A model generated the notes under the pieces. That model worked only from the letters and a program-made list of their open reading frames with translations, had not been told where the DNA came from and made no database searches. The position numbers and the translations under genes are program-made. From the NCBI GenBank assembly GCA_026874595.1, contig CM049313.1:60682659-60746658 (forward strand): DNA of 64,000 nt. Reading direction: 5' to 3'. Position 1 is the first letter of the stretch; every line of letters begins with the position of its first letter. Positions 1 through 13,539 of the stretch are shown here, piece after piece. The stretch comes from Sipunculus nudus. Its lineage: Eukaryota; Annelida; Sipuncula; Golfingiida; Sipunculidae.

Positions 1-94
1 TTACAGATGTTTATACTTAATTAGTTTTCCATTTGTTCTGTGTATGTTTCATAGTTAAACCTCTTTACTTTCACATTATAAATTGGGTGCATCA

Positions 95-360
95 GGCTGG
101 CATCTGAACACCTGAAACTTAATTTATTTGGGTTGCCCGGAAGATACGCCGATTAAACAGCTTGTTGATTTCCTGTTATTAATTTATAAGTTTATCATTT
201 TTAGTCAACGTAAGCAGGGCGATGTCCCTTCACTGTCAACATTTCTTGCGCATGTGAAGCATATAATGAACAGATAGAACGTAAGACAGCAGAAAAGAAT
301 GAATTCCTGGAGACGCATCTTGAAAAATGGGGAAGATACCATTTTCACTGGTTCTTGATT
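95..360 (+). pseudogene. LINE ORF2 C-terminal relic (L1/Tx1 type)
   Basis: Translating across frames gives a decayed stretch that resembles the extreme C-terminus of L1/Tx1-type ORF2 proteins: a short hydrophobic helix followed by FSQRKQGDVPS and, in a shifted frame, an E..IERKTAEKNEFLETHLEKW-like tail. The same layout (helix, basic linker, 'IE', terminal 'W') appears in the minus-strand relic near 31.9 kb. At least one frame change is needed and the upstream part lies outside or has decayed. The family assignment is by motif only. It could also be chance resemblance. Confidence 0.35.
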
Positions 361-650
361 ATTGTGTAGCCACATGAAGTGTTTTTGTTGCTACATCCTT
401 TGTATTATTTACAATTAATGTCTTGTAGTGTTTTTGGTTACCGTAATTATGTCGATGATAAATTTTTTTTAAATGCAAAATGAAAGGTCTGAGACATTAT
501 TACAGGAAAAAACATGGATATATTGTGACAAATAAACAAGCTGTTGTTCGTCTATTATATGACTGATATGCAGCAAAAACGTTCCACAGTATAATAAAAA
601 AAGGGAACTGAAGAGGCTGGAATAACCATGTCTGTGCAGCGCCGAGGTCT

Positions 651-1170
651 CATCTACCATCAATTTTGGGGAAGTTGTTAGCAATTTAACAAAATAATTA
701 TTTGATTTCAAAAGGGTCGCTTACAAAATATTATACTCGAAACATCTCATCATTAAATTCAGTTAGTAGCCCCCTAAGTACTTTTTTTATATATTTGTAA
801 CATCAGCACAACAAAATTGCAGTCATTATTTTTAGCAAATTTAGGAATAAAGATGAATAGTTGTCTTATTTATCTGAAGCCACTCTTATTTTCTTATTAA
901 TTTCATATTTAAATTTTATAACCACACCAGAGGCAATATAACCTTTCTCAGCTAACAACCTGGAGCAATTATAAAATAAAAAGTGCAAATGTGAGAAGCA
1001 CACTTCTGCTTTCTAATAAAAAGCAAGGGATATATAGAAATATATATATTAAATGAAATAATAATATAATATCAGTATAATCAGGGTAAAGAATTATATT
1101 GTGAGGAAACTTTGTTTATTGTTATCTTAAGAAAGATTAACTTTTTTGCAGTTTTAGGTAAACTCTGATT
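651..1170 (+). repeat. Dispersed repeat, copy 1
   Basis: About 500 bp that aligns by eye, in the same orientation, with 14333-14810. Shared blocks include TTGATTTCAAAAGGG, GTAGCCCCCT, CAGCACAACAAAAT, TTTTCTTATTAATT and AAATGTGAGAAGCACAC. The copies are clearly diverged, so the insertion or duplication is old. No coding frame or terminal inverted repeat was recognised. It may be a non-autonomous element or the 3' UTR of a LINE. Confidence 0.6.
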
Positions 1171-1479
1171 TTATGATCCTTTATTTCATTTAATCTACGG
1201 AAAGCTTTGCTGGATTTCAAATGTTTTATTGATCTATTGTAATAATGAAAGAATTACATAATTGCAAACAAAAGGGTCACTTTTTATTTTCGATATGCAA
1301 AAAGACTGTACCTGCTGTACCTGTGGTTAAATTATATAATGTACAACAAATATTCCCAAAACCATCTCATTAATAATGAAAAGGGACAGAGGGTCTCGAC
1401 GCTAAGCTGAATTTGTCTGTAAGGATATTTTTATGATTTTCTTTTTCATAATGTGTGTCATGTGTCCTTGACCTCATGA

Positions 1480-2760
1480 CTTTTAACCAATAGGATCCAT
1501 CTCCTACTGGTAGGTGAAAGATGGAAGGTTTGGGATGAAAGGTTGACGTCCATTGTATTCAGAAGCTTGTTAAAAATATAATCCAACGACTTTGATCTTT
1601 GACCGTGAGACCACATAATAAATAGTGTTCTTCCCTTATTTGTATGTAATCATTCGTGAAAGATGGGAAGTTAGGCTGAAACATTTGGCGCTAAATGCAT
1701 GAAAACATTATAAAGAAAGACGTTGACCCTGGTGAACTTGATCTATGACCTCGCGAACTCAGGATCTACAGGTTTCTTCCCTATTATCAGAAAAGGAGTT
1801 CCTGAAAAAATGGAAGGTGTGGCATTTAAATTTTTGCCAGTACTTCAAACCATATAGGGTTCAAGGTCAATGTTTCTAGTTTTGGAACTTCTCCAAGAAC
1901 TATGTTAAAACAATAGGTGTACAAAATGTAATAGATTAATATGCAGTTACTTAAAAGCTATAATGTTCATAACTATCCTTTATTGCAGCCACTTTGATAC
2001 TAAAGATCAAGGTCAAAGAACAGTTTTCGAAATAATCTGAGAACATGATGGAAACATCTGGTAAGTCAAATTTGTGGGGAAAATCTTCAGTACTTCGAAA
2101 GTCATAGGGGTCATAATAATCATAGAATTCCGCAAATCGACCTGGAACATCATTTTCAAGGTCACCAGTTCTCAAACTCCTGTAAGAACTAGGCAGAAAG
2201 TTTGTCAAATTGAAAATATGCAATGCTTCGAAAGTTTTGGGTTTGCCAAAAACAAAATTACATTTTGGCTGATTTAACCTCGAATATCAAGGTCAAGGTC
2301 ACCAGTTTTCAATCTGCTCCAAGATTTTGGTGAGATGATTAGTGTTTCAAATTTCAAGGAGGAATATGCAGTGCTCCATCTGAAGGTCGAAGAAAAGAGA
2401 AAAAATGTGAAAATATAAAAAAAAATGTGGAGCCACCAGTCTTCAGGTACCAATGAAACTGTCCATGATCCATAAACATGGAAAGAATCGTGGCAATTAA
2501 TGCATTAGTTATTCAGAAACTGGACCCTTCGTATTAATTTTTAATTATTCGGAGGAGGGGGGGGTCATAGGAGCCCCATAGCTAAGATGATATTGGAAAC
2601 AAAAACCTAATTTCAGGTATCCATGGAGATGTTTCATGGATCTCCTTGGATGTCAAGTTGGAAGATTCTAGGTCCAACTGTTACGATTTGTGCCATGTTA
2701 ACGAACGGACAGACAGATAGAAAGACGGACGACGGTCATAGAGGGATCGCAATAATTCAG
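1480..2760 (+). repeat. Degenerate tandem repeats rich in AAGGTCA blocks
   Basis: Repeated phrases such as CAAGGTCAA, AAGGTCACCAGTT, GGAACTTCTCCAAGAACTA and GAACTCCTGTAAGAACTA recur at roughly 130-200 bp spacing, suggesting a strongly diverged tandem array. The block ends near 2700-2745 with AACGGACAGACAGATAGAAAGACGG-like ACGG-rich sequence. Open frames here are short and overlap on both strands, so no gene is called. Confidence 0.4.
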
Positions 2761-2987
2761 AAGACTTTCAGTCAGTTTAGCTAAAAAGCACAAGAGTGCA
2801 AAGTATTCTGTTACATCGAACCTTTATGTTAAAACACTTTTGGTATATACAATTGGATGTTCAAATGCGACATGAGATATATTAAAAGAGAAATAAATCT
2901 AAAAGGACATAGTGTCGACTTATGGACAAGATCTATTTCAGGTATTCTTAAAAACAGGTTTTATACAGTCAATTTGGAATAATAAAT

Positions 2988-3338
2988 TTAAAATATACAA
3001 AATACATCGGTATACGATAGGGGTTTAACATAGTAACATAGTAACAGCGATCCAATGTACTGTTGCTGGGTATTGTAATATAAGTTGGTGCACTGAAATA
3101 GTTGGTTGTATCTTTGTTTAATGTTACACTTTTCGTTCTCAAGATGCAAGTAATGATGTACGAGTAATGGTTCATCGGCTCGATTAAATGTAGCTTGGTC
3201 TGCTTCAATAACAACACATTTGTATGGAGTGTAGGAAAGTTGTTGTTTCCATCCAGGTTCATGTTGTATCATTCGGTCCCATGATGATGCAGGTTTTGAT
3301 TTTGTATGTGTAAATGACTTCATTTCATTAGAAGACAA
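2988..3338 (-). CDS. Unrecognised protein-like fragment, possible exon
   Basis: An open frame of about 116 codons on the minus strand has ordinary globular composition for its first 75 residues (charged, Trp-containing, e.g. SSWDRMIQHEPGWKQQ) and then becomes Tyr/Leu-rich low-quality sequence. This suggests that only the 5' two thirds, up to about 3120, could be coding. An internal ATG follows a TTTGTCTTCTAATGAAATGAAG stretch that might be a splice acceptor. I do not recognise the family. It may be a single exon of a split gene, a relic, or chance. No neighbouring exon could be linked to it. Confidence 0.28.
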   Translation of the reverse strand: MSSNEMKSFTHTKSKPASSWDRMIQHEPGWKQQLSYTPYKCVVIEADQATFNRADEPLLVHHYLHLENEKCNIKQRYNQLFQCTNLYYNTQQQYIGSLLLCYYVKPLSYTDVFCIF

Positions 3339-3359
3339 AGATGTTCATTAAACTATAAA

Positions 3360-6300
3360 AATGAACATTTACTTTCATTTTTTTATTATATCTGAATGGC
3401 ATTAACAAACAAGATGTCACAGTTTTCCACAATTAGGCATGGCGTCTAGAGGTCTGAATTGGTGTGTACTCTCATGTTCTAACGGCTATAACAAAACATT
3501 TGCTTTCTCATAATTACCAGGTTACAGAGTATACGCTAAATAAAACTACATATATATCCGCTGATTAGACCATGGTAATATGAACATGTGAAAATCAGGT
3601 AACAAATGCGGTGGTGAACCCATTGTTGAACTTTTAACTTGTCATCTTAGTAAAGTTTTTACATCACATTACGAATTTGAATTACTACGAGCTCAGAGTT
3701 GTGTAAAGTTTGTTTTAAGTAATTACAGGGTCTTGGACTCCATGGAATCTTTGCCCAGTTAGTGCCGAATCCATAAATTAAAAAAATGGTTGAACCAAGT
3801 CACGAAAGCTTGCATGTGCTAATTATTGACAGAATATAACACAGGAGTTATATGACTTTGTGAGGCTTTTTATCCACCTATATTATAAATGCACTTTTTT
3901 ATATCAACTAAGGATCGGTACTTTGTATCACGATTTTGTTAATTTAAAAGATTATCTGCTCGTTTGTATAATGATGTTACCAACCTTACCAGATTTTACA
4001 CTATCCGTTACCCATGAGAATAATTTCTGGTGAAGTAATATAGCATTAAATTACTTCATATCATTAACATTTTTACAACTATTAAACCATAAACGTCCAG
4101 TTCCAATTTTGTCAAATCAAACATGACATTTTGGCTGGACCAAACGGGGAAATGCAGGTGGTACCGCTTGCAGTAATATACAAATACCAGACCAATGGTA
4201 TACTATACAATTTTAACCTGAGGGTTCCACCTTTTCCTGATAAAAAACTGCTCATATTAGGTTCAAACAAGAGTATCCTGATACTCCGAAAGGTTCACAT
4301 GAGCGACAACATGTACATATTTTCCAACCAACCAACATGAAAATATGTTTAGTAACCTTGAATCTTAAAAAGACGATCTAAATCATTTCACGCCACACAT
4401 CTCGCGAAATTTAGGTACCCATGGTATAATTTCAGGATCGAAAGATAGTTCTCACTATATTAATATACCTTCCTGGATTTAAAGTTAGAGTTTCAAAGGC
4501 GGGTATTATCTACGGCAACCAGACTGTTGGATTGACTATTTCCTTTTAGCTCCAAAGACGTTCGTATTCTATAATTAAACCCAGGGTCAGGAAATCGGTA
4601 AATCGAATAACTATTTTATTCACCAGTCAACCCTTAATATTTGCATGTGAAAAATTATCATGAATGAGACCATAGTCTAATGAACATCATGTTTATTTAT
4701 TCCATTATGTACAATTCATTATGAACATGCCTATTCAGATAACCAACTACCAGGTAACATGCCTAGCCAGGTGCTTTGATGAATCAACTGTGGGACTAAC
4801 ATCAGGGTTCTAAGTTGGTGTTTTCGCGCTACACAGTATGTATTTGCTTTACATACAGTCTCGAGTTTTTTTTCCACAAATCACTCCATGGTAATGAAAT
4901 TAAACCAGGCTTAACTCTTTGCATTGAAACCCATATGATGTTGTCATCCGGTTGAACTGGGATCCAGCGACTGATCTTCTCGTCAGTTGCTTCTCATACC
5001 CTTTTGTTCTGTTCTGCTGCATCTGACCCTTATGTGAAAAGGCCCTGTTTACGTTATTAATGGTTTGTTAGATTGATTGGTTTAAAGATAAAGGTTACAA
5101 AGTAATAATGATTTATAGTAACACCCATTTAATAAAAGCCTGTTTCAAATTAAGGTAGTTCTAATTGCTGCCGGAGTAACAAAAGATTACATGTTAAGTC
5201 CACAGTTAACAAAATTTCTAAATCATAGGATTTAGAGCAAAATGTTTTATGACACATTCAGAAGTTGTCATCTATTTACGATATTTGTATTTAACGTATT
5301 GCTTCTAGCTGCTATTGTGTCACAGCTGTTTATTAGTTGCCAATTTATAGTAAACCAAGCCTACGCTGCTCAGGTCACCATGATTTAACTGAATGAGTAT
5401 ATTGAGCCTACTGAAAAAAAAACATTTTATATGAGAGTAAATACTGAACAATGTCTCATATTGATAATATGGCTGGATAAAATTTCCAATTATCGTGTGC
5501 ATTACATTACTGTTTATTTTACTGCAACATACTAAACGTTCTTTGCGATATAAGCTCATATTTTAGACAAGGTATATTCACAAGACAAATTGATTAAACT
5601 CTGAGCTTACAACCTTCCCTGATTGCCAATATTAGGCGAGAAGTAATGTCAAGAAGATGACTGTAATAATTGCATTTTAACTGCAAACACTCGGAGACAA
5701 ATTTTTATATAACTTTTTCGAGCAATGTGATCTCTTCCTGATGATGTTCTCCAAGTGTGCTGTTTCCTACTCCGTTTCCATGCCAATCAGTGAAACCCCA
5801 TATTCTTGCTTGCACATTGTGCATCCGCACGAGTATGTCCCTTTGCTAGGAAGAATGTATCACGTGAAGGACCACGATGCACGTTGCTCAAGAACAAATA
5901 CCAGAAGGAGCACTAACATGGATAATCTACATGGAAATATTAGTTTGACTCAGACACGATTTACGATAAAAATACAAATATACTTCAAGCTCTTTATCTC
6001 TACATGTGCCTAGAATATATTGCGATCTGTACTATTACTTATTAATTATCAGTATTCTAATTCACTTATTACAAATTTATCAGTATACGTTCAGCAATCC
6101 CTTGAGTTCCTAACATTACTCGCATTCAAGGTGAGGGTTCTGGTGTATATTGCAAGGTCAGTACAACTTCTTTGTACTGCTTTTCCTTACTTATCCTGTT
6201 TGTAGAATTTTTTATATATGAGTGATCAGTGGCCTTTGTAAGACCATTATTTCGGACAGTGTGTACGTTATATGTTTAGCTCTTTCAACTTTGAAACTGA

Positions 6301-8490
6301 TCTTAACCGACGCCGGCAGCAAAGTGCACATTTGGCCACGATAGACAGGACATTTTAATTTGTTTATCTTCCAAAGAGTTCTCTTTCTCTGTCAAAACGT
6401 GTTGGATATAGTTGAAATCTAGATATATCATGATGTAATATTATTGCGAATGAGAAAAGTCTGGAAATACGTATTTCATTGTGGAAAAGAGTCCTTTACA
6501 CTAATGACGTATTATTGTGATCTAGATAAGCTCCAGAGATTATATTTTTATAACATGGTTTTTATCCTAATCCTGTTTAACCTGATACAACTAGCCGGAG
6601 GCATAAAAAGAATCACTTCACTATTTACAGTATAGGAACAAAAACCTCTATCTTCGTTCAAATCTTTTGTATTATGGTTATTTAAGTATTAATTAGTCGA
6701 TTGCAACAAACTATAACATTTAAATGATAACATGCAACGATAACATGAAAACGTACCGGATACCTGAAAAATCAAAACGCTAATCGGAGAAAAATATAAG
6801 CCATTATTCATACTCATTATTCATACTCATTTTTACCTGCAAGTTCTCTAATTTTGTACAGGTAATTTATTTTCTAGTCTCACCCGATGTTTTCATCCCA
6901 TTGGCGTTCTCGTCTTTTTGCTGTTCTCGAACGATATGTAAACTTAAATGTTTACTCATATATTTCCTGGTTGTATTTAAGCTATTATAAATTGCATTTT
7001 CGTAAACATTGTTCTCTCATTATTCCGTATAGATGTAATCAAGCTAACCATACATTAACTGAAATGTAGCCGTGTTTCTTAAAACTGCTCTCTAGGAATG
7101 GACGATACATTACTCATCATATAATTTTAATGGGAGGAAAGCTTGTTGAAACCCTGATCAAAAGTTATTACTTATTAAAATGTACAAAAAATAAAGTAAA
7201 AATGAATCCCGCTTTTGTAGTTTTCAAGAATTACACATCTTATCATAAAGTTCGACATAACATTCCAACAGTTAAGTCACGATTCGGCTACTCGTTGCGT
7301 TATAGTGAGACTGGCATTTTTTTCTGAAGTACGACGCGTCCTTTATTTTTATATTACTGGCGAGATGCAAAACAAACTGAATGATATTGTTAAAAGCATG
7401 ACAGAATAATCATGGGTACCTATTCAGGAACGCGATTGAACCCGTTTGTAAATACAACATGCAAACTGTTACAACTGCCCAAGGTTTGTAATTGACGAAT
7501 CGTCCAATTTACAGACAATATTTACCTTGGTTTTAAATAGTGTACTTTTACTATGCTCTGCTGTTATTCTTAGAATGAGCAATAAAGTAAGATTTTCCTT
7601 ATGGGAGGCACACCATCTGACGGGACGTTTGAGGACCTTCTATGAGTAACTTTTTTATTTTAAAAACAGTATAATCATCAACTGAAGGTAGTTCTGAGTT
7701 TCCTGCAGTACAGGTATTTTGCAATACATGATAATCATCAAAACCATGTTTATCAATAAAAGTTGGAATGACTTCCGTCAGTGTACGATTATATGCCGTA
7801 AAAGGACTACCTCAGGAACCTTAAGGAACAAAGAAAGTAAAAACGTATTATTTTGAATATTGTAAAACAGAAGGAAAAGAATATTTCCGGAAGAACCTTG
7901 TATATTAATATCAGCAAATTGACCAACACAAACTAGTCGATGAATGTCCAAGATCGATTACGAGAGGAGTGCATATAAATAATTAAAAGAACGGTCTCAG
8001 TGACAAAGTTAGTTTAAAAGATAATATATTTATTCGAACCTTCACGAAATGACATGACTGGAATACAAAAAAACATGCAAATCATAATGTATGTACTAAG
8101 GCTGGGACTTTTCTTTTGCCCATAGGAATAACCGCGACGATATTCAATGGGTTATGTCTAATCTTAAACCTAAGGATGCAACTGAATAACTATTAAATTG
8201 TCATTTTTTCTCAACACTTCTCTATCGTTCGTTTCCAGACAGCCATTTTGAAAAACACGTCTATGGTTTCATTAAGGTAGAAACGTCGTTTGTAAACCCT
8301 TAAAATTATCGTTTTTTGTGGAAATTGGGGTAGTATTGGGTGAGTTAGTTTCCAGTATACTAGTGAAATGCCAAATCCGATGACGTTGATAATTGTCAAC
8401 ATAAACATGATACATTTATTGCCCAAACAACACACGTCCGATGAGGCTATGTACCAACAGTGGCAGAGTGTAGTGATAGTTCAGACCCCA
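3360..8490. other. AT-rich stretch without a supportable gene
   Basis: Only short open frames on both strands, none with a recognisable motif or matched splice sites. The frames at 4131-4340 and 5741-6013 (plus) read like ordinary protein for short distances but nothing else supports them. Confidence 0.5.
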
Positions 8491-8496
8491 CTCCGA

Positions 8497-8521
8497 CCCC
8501 CCCCCCCCCCCCCCCCCCCCC
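8497..8521. repeat. Poly-C run
   Basis: An uninterrupted run of 25 cytosines. Such runs recur in this window (G runs near 11590, 12649 and 21066; C runs near 18280 and 57085) and are prone to length errors in assembly. Confidence 0.9.
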
Positions 8522-9569
8522 GGTACTGACAGGTGTGTAGCCAATGGAGCGCTTACAGTCAAAGAAAGAGCTGACCGACTCGCACAAGCTTGTTTCTGTT
8601 TTGGCCTAAATACACTAAATACTGAGTACAAAAATACGATAATCACATAAATTACCGACTCCACGGTCCAATATCTATGTCGTGGTAGATGTGATCGTGT
8701 CATGACGATGTTTGCTGCGTACTCAGACTTCCCATGCCCCTGAGGTAAATCTAGCCACTTGATTTTATCTTTTTTGTTACAATTTTAGCAGTGTCTCAAA
8801 TTATGTACACCTTGAAAAATGAAAACTTTAATACCAGCTTCGATTTAAACATAGCCTACTGCAGTTTACAAGGTAGCAGAAATGGGCTCATTCCTCGCGG
8901 CGCTTGGCGGGCACGACCGGCAGTTCTCCTGTCGCCTGGCTCATGACTGGACAGTGTTAATGCCCGCCCCGCAGTAATGTTTTTAAAATATTTAAGCCGT
9001 GGAAAATATTTACGCATGCACGTTTTTCTAACCTGTATATTGCTATTAGAGATCCCTATCTAATCTATCTGTTGTATTTGTGTTTCAAGTCAGATGACAT
9101 CTAGTGGTGCTTAAAATAAATATATATAATAGGAGGTACTCTTTCACAATATGCCGTATTTAGTGTTGTTAATGTTAATGAATAAGATTTGCTATCGAAA
9201 GTATAGCGTCGACTTGTATCTGGGTAAAAAGGGTAATGCTGCTGTCATCCATGTAAACAACGTAAAAGGGCCCAAACGATGTTTCATTGGCTGGTGATGA
9301 TGAACCACGTAAATATTTGAATATTTTTGAAAGGTCACAGTTCATAATGGAGCCAAAATACCGTGAAACAGTGGAGAATGGTGGTTTTTCCTAAGATTTT
9401 TAGTGAAATAAAACTGAATACGGTCCCTAATTTCGTCTGTATGGAAGATTCACGTCAGGTTCCTGAGGTGATATCAAAACTATTTTGGGTACGAGGCTAA
9501 CTGACCGGGATTCATGGAACTCACTTAGTTTGTCGGCTCATTCAAGTTTCGCATGCACTGCTTTGAAGG

Positions 9570-9570
9570 T

Positions 9571-9604
<34 letters not shown>

Positions 9605-9607
9605 GAA
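9570..9607. repeat. (GA)n microsatellite
   Basis: A GA dinucleotide run with one GG interruption. The flanks to about 10700 hold no recognisable gene. Confidence 0.9.
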
Positions 9608-10759
9608 AAGGAAAGCATATGGGATTAATTATCAAGGATTATAATCTGCTCAGAATGAAAAACTGAATAAATGTCATGTATATATGGGGTGGGAGAGGGG
9701 GAGACAGGGGGCATAAGGTTACCAATTATGTTTGTTTAGATGAGATGATGAGCGGAAGGATGACCGGGCCCCTTATACCCTGCAACCTCGGCACGCGTCA
9801 CTGACCGTCCTTAAGCTCCTCCCAGACACGTGGGTACTCGTGTCGCTCAACTGACAGATGTTAAATTGTGAATTAAAGTCCCCTTTAACTTGCAAATATG
9901 AAAACAAAATGAGTAGATTAAAGCACATTCAGTTTATCATACTAAAACGTAATACCGACAACAGTTGTTATCATTATATTGTTATTCACAATAAACCCTT
10001 GTAAAGGTCCATATTTTAGCAGGGTTAAACCCATACCGTTTTACCCCCTTTTCACAAAATCGATATTTGTCAGTAACAACAAATCACATACACTTCAAAT
10101 TTCAAACCTACAAAGTCAAATGTGTTTTCTAATAATATTTTTTTTTTTCCAAATTTTTATTTTGAAATAAGTGATGGGCTTTTTGCACGTGAAAAGTTAT
10201 TTTTTATAGGAGCTACTTTTTTATAATTACATTTTAAACATAAAAAATACGTTTTCGGTCAGTAATAAAAATATATGAAAACTTGTTACCTGCTACGAAG
10301 TGTTGGGAATAAATCGTTTTGTACAAAAAAAAAGTTTCATCTAACTTTTTAAAAACAGTGCAACATAATATAGACAAATAATAACCCGAAAAAATAGACT
10401 TAACATAAATTGACATACAACAGGACATACAGGGTAACCCTTAACTTTATACTGCACTAATAGCGGGTTTTAAGAACTCAGGGAAGCACTGTAATTTATA
10501 CATGACACCATTTAAAACGTTTAGTTTTATGTGATAAACTGTGATAAGGTATATTATTTCTTAGAAGGTCTTATTGGACATTTTTCCCATATAACATGAA
10601 TTCTTTTAATTTTTCATTATCAGTTTTAGGATAAAGGTTGATAAAGAATGTTTGCATCATACTTTTCTATACCTTGAACAGTGTAATAAATAGTGTTCTG
10701 TGCTTTCTTCAGCTTCTGAACAGTTACAAAGCGAACTCTCCGTTTTCCCGATTATAAAC

Positions 10760-10965
10760 AAGTACTATTTCAAAGGACATGCCCCGAATCTTCAGCTCTC
10801 TTTGTTTTGAATAAATGATTTTTCAGCGCTCGTTTAAAAGAATCGGCCCAATTGATGTTGATTTTTCAGGGCGCGCTTGAAAGAATCAACACAATTTATA
10901 TTTCTTATTTCAATCGGCAATGCATTTAATTTTTTACATGTTCTGGGCAAAAAAAAAAGATCTTT
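10760..10965 (-). pseudogene. LINE C-terminal relic (CR1/L2-like) with internal duplication
   Basis: Read on the minus strand, this gives LNALPIEIR followed by VDSFKRALKN, then in another frame ADSFKRALKNHLFKTKRA. This is the typical ending of CR1/L2-type non-LTR reverse transcriptases (W-N-x-L-P-x-x-I-R, then S-F-K-x-x-L-K-x-H-L). The SFKRALKN segment is present twice about 45 bp apart, so the relic contains a small tandem duplication. It is frame-broken and non-functional. No upstream RT motifs were found. Confidence 0.5.
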
Positions 10966-10985
10966 TGCATTAGATTCCGTGTACA

Positions 10986-11245
10986 CAAGACTGGTGGCTC
11001 CACCATCAATCACGTAATTTTGGAATACATTCAGGTATTTATCTCAGGAGTGGTTACATGTTAGCCTGAAATGTTACATTTACATAGATCTTCGAATGAT
11101 TTATCTTGTAAATAAGACTGGTGATACTACTCACAATCATAAATTCGTAAAATACATTTGTACATTTATCTCAGGAGTAGTTTCACATATCGGCCTGAAA
11201 ATGTGCATGTCCATTAATTTAGGATGACATTATCTTGCACATATG
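10986..11245 (+). repeat. Two-copy tandem repeat of about 130 bp
   Basis: The phrases AAGACTGGTG, CATTTATCTCAGGAGT, GCCTGAAA and the closing TTATCTTG recur at about 130 bp spacing, and a third partial start (ATGACTGGTGTTCC) lies near 11241. It adjoins the LINE relic at 10760-10965, so it may derive from that element's 3' UTR read on the minus strand. Confidence 0.5.
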
Positions 11246-11917
11246 ACTGGTGTTCCCGCCTACATTTATCCTCAGATTCTTCCATCCGTGCATCAAGGGA
11301 TACTTGGGCATTTCCACTTCCCATATACTAATTCCGTTGATCATTTTAGGCTTTCCTTTTCTAAGGCTTGTGCAACAAATTATTCACCTGTCATCTGTTT
11401 TCTCTGGCATGGAACTAAGCCGGTCTTCAAGAGCAAAACAATGAATGGGTAGGATAAGCTAGTATATTATAACTGACAGTGGTCGCACTGTACTTTTGTC
11501 ACGGAGCTCCTATGTGGCCACGCCTCGGATATGCACGTGTTCTTGGTATTGAACTCTCGAGACTGATGCAAAGCCTGTCTTAAGAGTGTGGGGGGGGGGG
11601 GCATTTTTCTTATTTCTCCATAAATCCAGAGAAAAAAATTATTTTCCGGAGGGGCAATCGCAGTGCCATTTTTTCTTCCCATAGGAAGCTCTAGTTTTTT
11701 ATGAGCTCTGTATTTATAAAAATGTAATATTACTACGAAAGAGAAACCAGCAAAATGCAACCCTCACACATGAATTTGTCTCACATATTTTATTTTCAAG
11801 GAAGTCTACCCAATGAATAATTAATAGGAAATAAAACAATTATTCTGGTATATTCAATTTGTACTATGGCCCTATTACATTCGATCATGCAGTAACTGTT
11901 ACAACATCTAATATAGA

Positions 11918-11922
<5 letters not shown>

Positions 11923-11984
<62 letters not shown>

Positions 11985-12025
11985 AAAGAAAGAGACAGAG
12001 AGACAGACAGAGAGAGAGAGCGAGG
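11923..12025. repeat. (AT)n followed by GA-rich tract
   Basis: About 58 bp of AT repeat to 11980, then AAAGAAAGAGACAGAGAGACAG-type purine repeat. Long open frames across it are repeat artefacts. Confidence 0.9.
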
Positions 12026-13539
12026 GATAGTAGTAGTTGTAGTAGAAGAAGTAATGTTTGAATATACTGCAATCGGATATACAAGTTTGAGAGCATAGTG
12101 AGACGAAACTATCACGACAAATATTTTCGCTTCCGAACATGGTCGTGCATTAAGTCATTGGAAAGTTGAGTCTTACACAGATACTATTCATAGTCCGAAA
12201 TTTGGCCGCATCAGTGAGGTTTAGTTTAATATTTTAACAATTTGAAAGTTTTTTTTATTCCATAAATCATCTTACAAAAAGGAAACTACTATAACAGTAC
12301 AATGCAATCACAAAGCGACTTACAACAAATAATATGACAGTACAATTCAAGCAAAACACAAGTGACGCAGAAAAATAGTACGAAAACAGGGAAAGAGTCA
12401 TACTTAAGAGATAAATTCTGCGTGAAACAAAGTACATGAAATAAAACATAATACGTATATAGTCAAACTTACAGTAAGAACGGAATTTCTCATGCACAAG
12501 TATTTTAGTATATATTTAAAAATAAACGTTATCAACTAGTATAAATTTTGTTCATGGTTGCATGAAGATGATCTCAGGGTGGAGCAGGGGGGTTGTCATG
12601 ATTAAAAAACAACCACAAGAGAGAGAGCAAAAAAAAAAAAAATGAATGGGGGGGGGGGGGGGGTGATTCTTAGAGGTTGTTGTCTGTGTCAGATAGTTTG
12701 AATGATTCTCAGCTTCTAAGTTGAGGTTTCAGAAAACATATCATCCCACTTTTTAAAATGTAGGGATATGTTACCATTCTTATAAGCAATATTTCTTTCT
12801 ATGGTATAGATCTGTTTGACATATGATTGGTAATTGATGAATTTTGGCATAATATCTTTACATTTACACACATATACAAATCGTTTAACTAATAGTGTGA
12901 GGGTGTCTAAACTCTAGTTTGTGTGCTTCTGTCATCTGAATTAAATTGCAGCTGTTGGTATATAGATACTGACATCTGGTGGAGAGTTGCGTACTAATTC
13001 TGACAGGAGAAGGAGATGGGAGTTCTGTGCAGTTTTACGTATTCTTTCTGAATATAAATTCCAGGGTCTGTAATCTAGGGAAGGCTTTCCTGTAAATAAA
13101 TGTAGGATGCGTACGATGAAGGACTCTGTTTAACGAAATAGCTGTTCAAATGAAAAGGGGATCTCGTTTTTTGTTATTGGGTTAAATAAAGGGCAAAGAA
13201 AATTGGCTAATTTGTGTATAAACCAAAAAATGTCAAATAAGGGCATTAAGAAACAGTAACATACACAATACCAAAATAAAAATAATCTGCAGTATATCAC
13301 AAAAGCAAATATTTGATTATTTTGGGTGTGTAATCAAGAAGGTTTATTTTTAATATAAATATTAATCCTTCTTGCTGTAATTGAAGTTGACAAAAAGATA
13401 TTAGGTAGGAAAATAATTTAACGTATGATATCCTATAAGATTATAAGGATATGTTGCACTGCATTGAGTTTAAATCATACAAGGATGGAAAGATAAGTCA
13501 TAATCAATAAAATTATACACGTCTCTTTATATCTCAGTA

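Noticed and set aside
5741-6013. 90-codon plus-strand frame rich in Cys, His and Ser
   Set aside because: Looks protein-like for about 60 codons, but there is no domain pattern and no supporting exon structure.
8416-8703. Minus-strand 95-codon frame with a Gly run
   Set aside because: The Gly run is the poly-C tract; the rest has no recognisable domain.
11796-12140. Overlapping frames on both strands with (IY)n and SLSLS runs
   Set aside because: Produced by the (AT)n and GA-rich repeats.
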